From JBBIRG01 sp964410965 (GTDB lineage Bacteria > CLD3 > SB21 > JBBIRG01), in the NCBI GenBank assembly GCA_964410965.1, contig CAYPIY010000009.1:121979-185978 (forward strand): a stretch of 64,000 bases of DNA, given 5' to 3'. Shown here one piece after another: positions 53,701 through 62,700 of this stretch. Position 1 is the first letter of the stretch; every line of letters begins with the position of its first letter. The notes under the pieces are model-generated. The model saw only the letters and a list, made by a program, of their open reading frames with translations, was not told the DNA's origin and did not search any database. The translations under genes and the position numbers were made by a program.

Positions 53701-56700
53701 GATACAGCCCCGCCGCCAGATTCACCTGACTGTCACGGAACGCGATCTGGGATATGCCATCCGCCCCGATCGTCCGGTTCACCAGCGTATCCAGATACGA
53801 CCTGAAATAATTCCCGCCCGCACCAAACTCGATGTACGTCGAATCCCCTCTTAACTGGATCGGGAACGTTCCCGTATTCTCAAACTTCGCCTTAAACGCC
53901 ACCGATTGATTCCGCGTGATCACCTTCGGCGTCAGTGAACCCGCTATGTAACTCGCGTTCGCGTCCAAGGAATCCGTCGTAATATTAAAGTACACGCTGT
54001 CCATCGAACCCGGCATCGCTGTTGCCTTCGTCGCCGCTACCACGTTCAATCCCACCGAATCACCCGTGCGGTACGTTGCCGATGCCTGACCCAGAGAATC
54101 CGTCAGTACCGATGACGCCGTCAGAAGTACGCCGTTCTGAGCAGGATGCAACACGCTAAACCGGATCATCGTGTCCTTCACCGCGTTACCATAACGATCC
54201 TCGACCTTCGCCGTTAGTACGACTGCGTTCCCAAAACCAATCCCTGTGATTGAATCTACCGTATCCACAAAACGATAGGCTTCATTATGAATAATGGTGA
54301 TGATCTGGCTCAAGACCTGCGTCGATAAACCGGTAACTTCCGCCTTGATCTGCGTTTGTTGACGTGCGACTGTGTCCCGTCCGGCAAACCGCGCAACACC
54401 GTTCACAAGCGCCTCGGTTCCGGAAGGCAAGTAATACATCGTACTACCGGTAACCTGCGTCAGAGAAACTGTTTCCGATGCGTTTATCGTTAAATTATTA
54501 TATTGATCATAAGCCGATACAAGAACTGAATCAGGATCACCCGCTGTCCAGTTAGTGTCCGTCTGCAAACGCAGATACGAAATCGCGGCCGGGAGGATGC
54601 TGATATGATAGCGAACCGTGTCCTGATCCGGCGTCGCATACAGCGGATAAGCCTTCACCGTGACATTCTGAGTCTTCACCGGAGCGTAATACGTGATCCT
54701 GACCTTCCCGTTCGCGTCCGACCGGATCACCGTATCCTTCAGCGTCTGACCGATATTAAACCCGCCGCTGTCGCTGACCGTAACCAACCGAACCGAACTG
54801 TCAATCACCGCGTTCCCAAACTGATCCTTCACCTCCACTTCCAGCTGAGCCGTCTGCCTCGCGATCACCGATAAATTGCTGTCCGTTCCCGAAACCAGCT
54901 CAATCGTATCCAGTACCGCGTGCGTCATCGTCACCAGACGCGTCACTTTATTCGACAGTATCCTCAGCGAATTGTTCACCGAATCCAACCCTTCCGAACC
55001 CGCCGTAAACGTCAGCGTCCCCAGTCCGTTATTGTCTACACGGTAGAACCAGCTGATGACCGACGAATCCCCGCTCTCCAGCCTCGATAACGACACCGCC
55101 GGCCCGCTCACCAGGCTGATCTGCCCGCTGCCCAATGAATCCGGCGTCAGAGGATTCGGCATCAATCCCAGCACAACCGATCCGCTGTCATTGCGTACCT
55201 TCATCCGAAGTTCAAACGTCTCTCCCGCATACACCGTATTATTCGGTATCTCATTGCCATTCCTGTAAACCCGGAAACTGTCCGCCATCGCCGTCAGTAC
55301 CGCCGACCGGAACACTTCCAGAGAATCCGGATTAATCAACGCCGCGGTCGTAACCTGCTGATTGTCATTGTAATCAATCCCCCGCACTCTCGACGATACA
55401 TAATGCATCCCCAGCGGCGCCGTCGTATTCACACGGTAATACCTCACCAGTTGCACCGTATCCCCGTTCACCAGCGAATCCAGAGCATCCCCGCCGATCA
55501 GCGTCCACTGACTGGTCACATCCTGTACTCCTGAACCAATCGAATCCTTCCACGTGATGCTCCGCGCGACCGTACCGCCCGTATTGCTGATGCTGTAATC
55601 AACACGGATACTGTCCTGGCCCCGTACCGCCCGGGTCTGCGTAATTGCCACACTGTTAATCACCAACTGTGCCGGATTCTGTACCGTTAATGTATCTAAT
55701 ATGTTATTCCCGTACCTGAATCGTAACGTATCATAATCGCTCGTCGAAGAATCAAACACCGTGCCCCACAGCACAATCACCGCGCTGTCCGTCGCCGACG
55801 GATACAGCCCCGCCGCCAGATTCACCTGACTGTCACGGAACGCGATCTGGGATATGCCATCCGCCCCGATCGTCCGGTTCACCAGCGTATCCAGATACGA
55901 CCTGAAATAATTCCCGCCCGCACCAAACTCGATGTACGTCGAATCCCCTCTTAACTGGATCGGGAACGTTCCCGTATTCTCAAACTTCGCCTTAAACGCC
56001 ACCGATTGATTCCGCGTGATCACCTTCGGCGTCAGTGAACCCGCTATGTAACTCGCGTTCGCGTCCAAGGAATCCGTCGTAATATTAAAGTACACGCTGT
56101 CCATCGAACCCGGCATCGCTGTTGCCTTCGTCGCCGCTACCACGTTCAATCCCACCGAATCACCCGTGCGGTACGTTGCCGATGCCTGACCCAGAGAATC
56201 CGTCAGTACTGATGACGCTGTCAGAAGTACTCCGTTCTGTGCAGGATGCAACACGCTGAACCGGATCATCGTGTCCTTCACCGCGTTGCCGTATCGATCC
56301 TCGACCTTCGCCGTAAGGACTATCGAATTACTGTATGCTACACCGGAAATATTCTTTATCGTATCCACAAACCGGTAGGCCTCATTGTGACGAATCGTCA
56401 ATACCTGACTCAATACCTGAGTGCCGGTAACTGTGGCGCGGGCACGAATCTGTGTCTGAGACTTGGCAAGCGTATCACGGCCAGCAAACCTTGCGATACC
56501 TGAGATTATTGGCTCACTGGCGGAAAGTGTAAATGCCATGGCCGAAGCCGGGACTTGCGATACTTGAATATTGCCCGAAGCGTTCGTGGCGAGATTACCA
56601 AATTGATCAAAAGCGGATACGATGACTGAATCCTCAACACCGGCAGTCCAGAAAGTATCGGCATCCAAAGCAAGGTAAGAAATCGCCCGCGGTTCAGTCG

Positions 56701-59700
56701 AAACCGCAAACTGTACGCTGTCATCCGCTGTTGAAAGAAGCCTGGCTGTAACACTGCTGTTATTAACCAACGCAGCTGTAAACAACCGGACCGAGGCAAT
56801 TCCATCCGAATTGGTAAACACAACCGTATCCAGAGTGACGCGCGACGAATCTCCGAATCCGGCGTTTCCGGAACGAACGGTAAACTGTACGGAATCTTTC
56901 TTCGCGGGGATTGAGTTTTCATCGGTCACCCGAACCGCCAAATCAGTTGATGTATAAGCCGGTATGGTTTGGGACAGCGCTGACACCGCAACGAGTGTAT
57001 CAGCCGTCGGTGCGGTTATGGTCAGGAAAGCATTGAGTAAATTGCTCGTGATCGTTGAATCGGTAGTTGCGTCTTTGCCCTGCGCGCGGACAGCAAAGTT
57101 CGCCGAACCGCTGCTGTCAGCCCTGTACCGCCATTCAAAACGTATGGAATCATTCGAGGCAAGGTTCACCGAAGCCGGAACCGGTCCTGTATACAGCGAT
57201 GGTATGCTTGAACCCGATAATGCCGGGCTGGCCGGATTCGGTACGAGATTCTTAATCGTTGCGCCGCCGTTGTTTCTGATCAGCAGACGGACGATAAACG
57301 AGTCATTCGCGGCAGTCTTTGTTATATAATTTCCGGAAAGATCGTAGAAATTCAGACTATCGGCCGCCGCGACAGAAGCGTTCAATACTCTGACACTGTC
57401 GTTTGTGATCGGTAAATAATTACTGTAGTTATTGCCGTTTTCCGTACCGCGGATTACTAATTCAGGATAATACACCGAATCGGAGCGCAGGTTAACCGTC
57501 GCACTGTTGAACACCAGTTGCCGAGTAATTCCGGACTCGACATAAACCGTATCACGCAGATTGACTTTCAGCGAATCGACATCACGCAGAATTAAAGTTG
57601 TGGACGCATTCAACAGCAAGGTCGCTTCTCCGGTATTGATCACATCCAGCGCAAAACTGACCGCACTGGACTTATTGACGGTATCCGGTATCAGTGAATT
57701 CGCAACATAATTCAGCGCTGGAGGGGATTGAATCAAGACGCTGTCGTATTTATTCCGTAATGTATCCGCAACCAATTTCTGATTATTCTGATCACGTCCG
57801 TACGCATGAGCGAACAAGCTTACCAGTCCTGAGGGCGCTGATGAAATAATATCCGCAGTGAATGAATACTGAACGGTTCGTCCGCTTTCAGCAATAACCG
57901 TCCCGTTTGGCGCGATGAGGGTATCAACATACGATGCAAAATCAGGAACCGCGCCGTAGAAATACCGGAGCCGGATGCTGTCCAGCACCGCATTCGCTTC
58001 GCCGTTATTTCGTACAAGCACCGTAACAGGAATATTGATTTGCCCTTTGGTTGCCGATTCAACTGTACTGTAGACAGAATCAACTACAATATCGGCCGGA
58101 ATTTGAACGGTCCAGAAATCGGTCGTCACCGCTCCGGAATCATAGAACGCAAGTCCTGATACAATGTCAGAACCAGTCATGAACGCATCGATCAGTATTC
58201 TGCCCGTATCCGCGGCCGGTCCGATACTTACTTTGAAATCAAAGGTCTTGCTCACGGAGCCGGATATCGTGTCGCTGACATCCGAATAACGGTTATAAGT
58301 AAATCCAGCCGCATCTGCGGAAGAGGATACATCAAAGAATTTCAGCCGTACGGTATCGATCTGTCCGACCGACGCGCCGTTGTTTTTCAGTGTCACCCGG
58401 ACAAGTATGCTGTCCTGTGACCGGCTAACGAAAATCGGCTGGGTCTGAACGCTGGTTAAGAGAATTTGCGTCGGACTCAAAATGACAAGTGTATCTAATC
58501 CAGAAGCTGTAACAGTGGACGATTTTCCGTTCAATAAATCGAAACCGGAAGCAGTCGCTCCGAGTGAATCCAGTCCGACCGCCGAATTGTTTTTCACGTT
58601 CGCAATAAAATTGTACGTTTTTGACTGATAGCCCCATATCGTATCGGGCAGAGATTGCGTAAGCGCCGTGTCGTATAACCCGATAGCAAAACGCATGCGC
58701 AGATCATCGAGGCGGAAGGGAGCGGCGCCCGCATTAGTCAGCGTCACGTTCATCGGGATATTGATTTGTCCCAGACTGACGGTATCCGCCGTCGGCGTTG
58801 AAACGGCTGTTATCATTACCCTCGATTTAGATTTGACATATATGGAATCCGTTTCACCCGCATTTAAAACCTGAGTAATTAGATTGCTGTTCTTATCGCG
58901 CGCACGAACATAACCGTCCACAACAATACTGCCGGTATCGGCAGACGATGCGATGCGGACATCAATCACATAATAGTTCGAGGTCAAGCCATTCAGCGTA
59001 TCCGGCAGGGAGAATACAGTATTAACCACACTGTATCCGGACGCGGCAGAACCTGAACGCCGGTAGGACAACCGGATCGAATCTAATATCGCGGAAGCCT
59101 GCGCCGTATTGGAAATCTTCAGGCGTAATTTCAGAGTATCGCTATTCTGCGCCGTAGTGTCGTTTTCAATAAGTACACTGTCAATTGTCAGACGCGTTAC
59201 GTTCACCGCTGTCTGGACTCGGATACTGTCCGTACCCAGCGATAATGTATCCGCAAACCGGCCTCCGTTTTCGGTTCCCCAGAGATACAGGGAACCTGCA
59301 TACGTTCCGCTTAGAGAAGCTACATTCAAGGACCGGAAGACCAGCTGTGAAGTATCACCGCTCCCGCTGATGACCTGTGAATTCGCTAGATTCACACTGT
59401 CCGCCCCGAATTTAAAATATGTTTTATTCGGGTCCAGCGTTACTGCGGCCAGTGAATCGTTCTTGACCGATAATCTGATAGTCGCTGTTTGCCCTTCCGA
59501 TACAGTCACGGGATTGATACTGCCTGTAACGTAAGAAACCTCAGCGTCTGATTGTATGAATAAGCTGTCGATCAGGGTCGACAGCGAATCCGCGAAATTG
59601 ATTGAACCGATATTGCCGAAATAAAAAGCGTCAACAAAAATCTTGCCTACCGGTGAGGACGGCAATATACGAACCGTATCATTGAATGTCCTGAATCCTT

Positions 59701-62700
59701 TAGCCGGAATGGAAGAAAGATCAACCATTCCAACTCTCTGCAGAACGCCTGCCTGCGAAGTCCTGAGTCCGAAGTCAACCGTCGTCATCGTGGAAATATT
59801 AGGATTCCTGACTTCGATTGAAATGATCAGTGTATCGCCGCGGCTGAATAATTTCGGTGCCGGCGTCTGCACGGATATCACTTTTACCCCGAGAACCTCA
59901 AGTTCATTGGGTACCGTTTCAAGGATTCCGGACATATTCTGATCAAGAGCCGGTACAAATCCGGCGATGTTGATCTTTGGAGTATAGGTTGTATTTTTAA
60001 GATTACCGTCGATCGTATCCGTCACAAAATGCAGTGTATCGAACGAATTTCCGGAAATGATCGTATCATGTGATTGAAGCGACGTCTGGTAAAACAGAAT
60101 GCCGTCAGTAAATCTGAACATAGTCTGACTGGTATCCAGACGAATATCATAAGGACCATTATTGTACACCGCCACAGAAAAACTTGTCGTGGTATCCCGG
60201 CGAACGCGGTTGGGCGTCAGCGTTGAGTCAACGTAAACGAGATCATATATTTTGAATTCGGCCGATACAGACGCGCTTGTTGCCGTAGCGCGTATGGTTG
60301 TGCTGTCAGCGTTGCCGGGCTTGACAAGGATTGTAGAAATGCCGTTAACATCAGTTAAAGATGAGTCGCCTCCAGAAAACACCGCGCTTCCTGAGATAAT
60401 CTGGTATTTCACATAGGCTGAGGGAACCTTGTTGCCAAAAGTATCTTTTACAAGCGTTTTCAATGTTATGGAGTTTCCGTTGTTGATCCCCGTCATCAGG
60501 TTTCCGGCGAAGACAAGAACCGTATCCGCTTCCCGTGGTGAAACGATCGCTCTGAACAATACCGTATCTTTATTTCTCAAGTAGGCGATGACGGTATCAT
60601 ATCCTAAAACTTGACGCATTTGCCACAACGCATAGCTTGAAGAAACCGTTCCGATTACCGCGGAATCAAGAGTAGTGAAGTTCTGAGGATTCGGAAGAAT
60701 ATCAATATTTCCGGCGGCTGAAACAGGAAGACCGGTGTAAATAGTCTGCCAGTATATCTGCTCAGCTGACTGTTCCAGAGTATTTCCGTAACGGTCTGTA
60801 ATAAGAACTTTCAGCGTGTCCGAAACCGAACCTGCCGTGAGATTCTGGTTGTTGCCGGCAATGATCTGTAAATTGTTCGGTACATCATGAACGCCGGTTA
60901 CGGTATCATACACAGCAGGATTTTTCAACTCGGGATTGGATGCCCGGATGATATGCTGTCCGGTTTTCGTTCCCGGATGGAATACCGCTTCGGCGAAACC
61001 GTTGATATCCGTCAGCGTATCTAAAGTAGTAACATATTCTCCGTTAGATGCTACAAATCCCGCGCTGTCGGTTGCGCCCGGAGAACTGAACAACGAGAAG
61101 GTAATCTTCACGCCGGATTGAGGATTGGCAAATTCATCCTCGACATAGACTCGAAACGTGTTATCCAGCCTCATATTTACGGTATCGGAATCCGCCAGCG
61201 CGCTGACACGAATCAGCGTGTCGTTTCCGGTCGCCAGTATATTCGCGATGAACCGCAATGTATCGCCGATGACGGGAACAACCGCCAGCATCGTATCATT
61301 CGATGCGGTCGCCGTACGGAGCGTCCATCTGGTTCTTGCAGTGCCGTCCAGGGTTGTGGTTCGGATCGCGGGATTAACGGACGCTGTGGATGTCGGCAAC
61401 CATCGCACAGTGATCGTATCATTGACCGCGTTGCCGAAGCGGTCTTTCACGATCAGCGCCGAGGAATCAATAAGCGCGACGCCCAGTTGCCCGCTTTGCA
61501 CATTCGACAGGCTGTCCGGATAAAATTCGGCGACAAACGGCGACGCTTCACGGATTGTTACAAACTCGGTAATCGCGGTTTTGGTGGTATCAAACCGGCC
61601 GGTTACTTTAATCTGAATATTTTCTTTGACTGAATCACGAACTACGGACGTATGCTGACCATTGGTTAATATATTGATTTTCGGCGTGATGCCGGCGCCA
61701 CCGCCGTTCAACCCTGTCTTTGAACCGTAAATATCGATGCGGGTCTGCGTTGTATCGTCGTCCAGTTGATTATTAAACACATCGAACGCTGTAACGGTAA
61801 CGGTAACAGCCGAACCGGCCGTATCGGATAACGTTGACGGAATGATCCTGTAATAAGCCAGCGAAGCGGGCACGGTTGTAACAGTAAATTTTGCGGTGTC
61901 ATCGGTCAGTGTTGTGACATACGCGCTGATCAGCGTTGATCCCGCCTGCTGCGGAGCGGTGAATCTCACTGACGCAAATCCAAGCGGATCGGTCGTATCT
62001 GAAGCAGCGCTCAGAGTGCCGCTTCCCGAAGTGATGTTGAAACGGACAATACTGTCACGCACGGCGTTTTTCAGACTGTCAATGAGTTTGACTTTCAATT
62101 CAATAATTTGATTTGGCGTGACCGTGTCGACAGCAGCCGTGATGATCCTCAGCGAATCCGGCCTGCCCGCAAATACGGTGATGATTCCGGTTTGATCGCT
62201 CAAACCGTAGGTTGCCGAATTTGCCCTTATCGATGTTGAACCGGTCGTGGTTGGGTAAAATGCCGAAGAATCGCTGGCAGCAGCGGGCGAGAGATTCCCC
62301 AGATTCTGGTTAAGCGTCCAGTTGACAGAAACATTATTTATAAAATTATTTTTCGAATCATAAATCGCGGCAAAGATTTTCAGAGAATCTCCGATTGTAA
62401 CGGTATCGTTGACCAGTTCTATGCCGTTCGTATCACGCAACGTGTTTATAGCAAGCCTCGTCGGACTTCCTACGATCACCGTAATCAATCCCGTCGTATC
62501 TCTGAAATCACCATTCACATAATGTACCCGGATTTTCCCTTCTCCCGTAGTCGTCGGCTGATAGATATACTGATTACTCGCGACGGCCGTAAAATTGCTC
62601 AGCTCCTGTGAACTCACCCTCACCGTGTCCCACGCTGCGGTCACATCACCAACATAATTACTGTCGGCGTCATACGAGGCCGCGTAAAGCTTCAAGAGAC

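Noticed and set aside
52400..55340. Plus-strand open frames repeated at 52.4-53.2 kb and 54.6-55.3 kb
   Set aside because: They are opposite-strand shadows of the duplicated part of the giant gene; their duplication only mirrors it.
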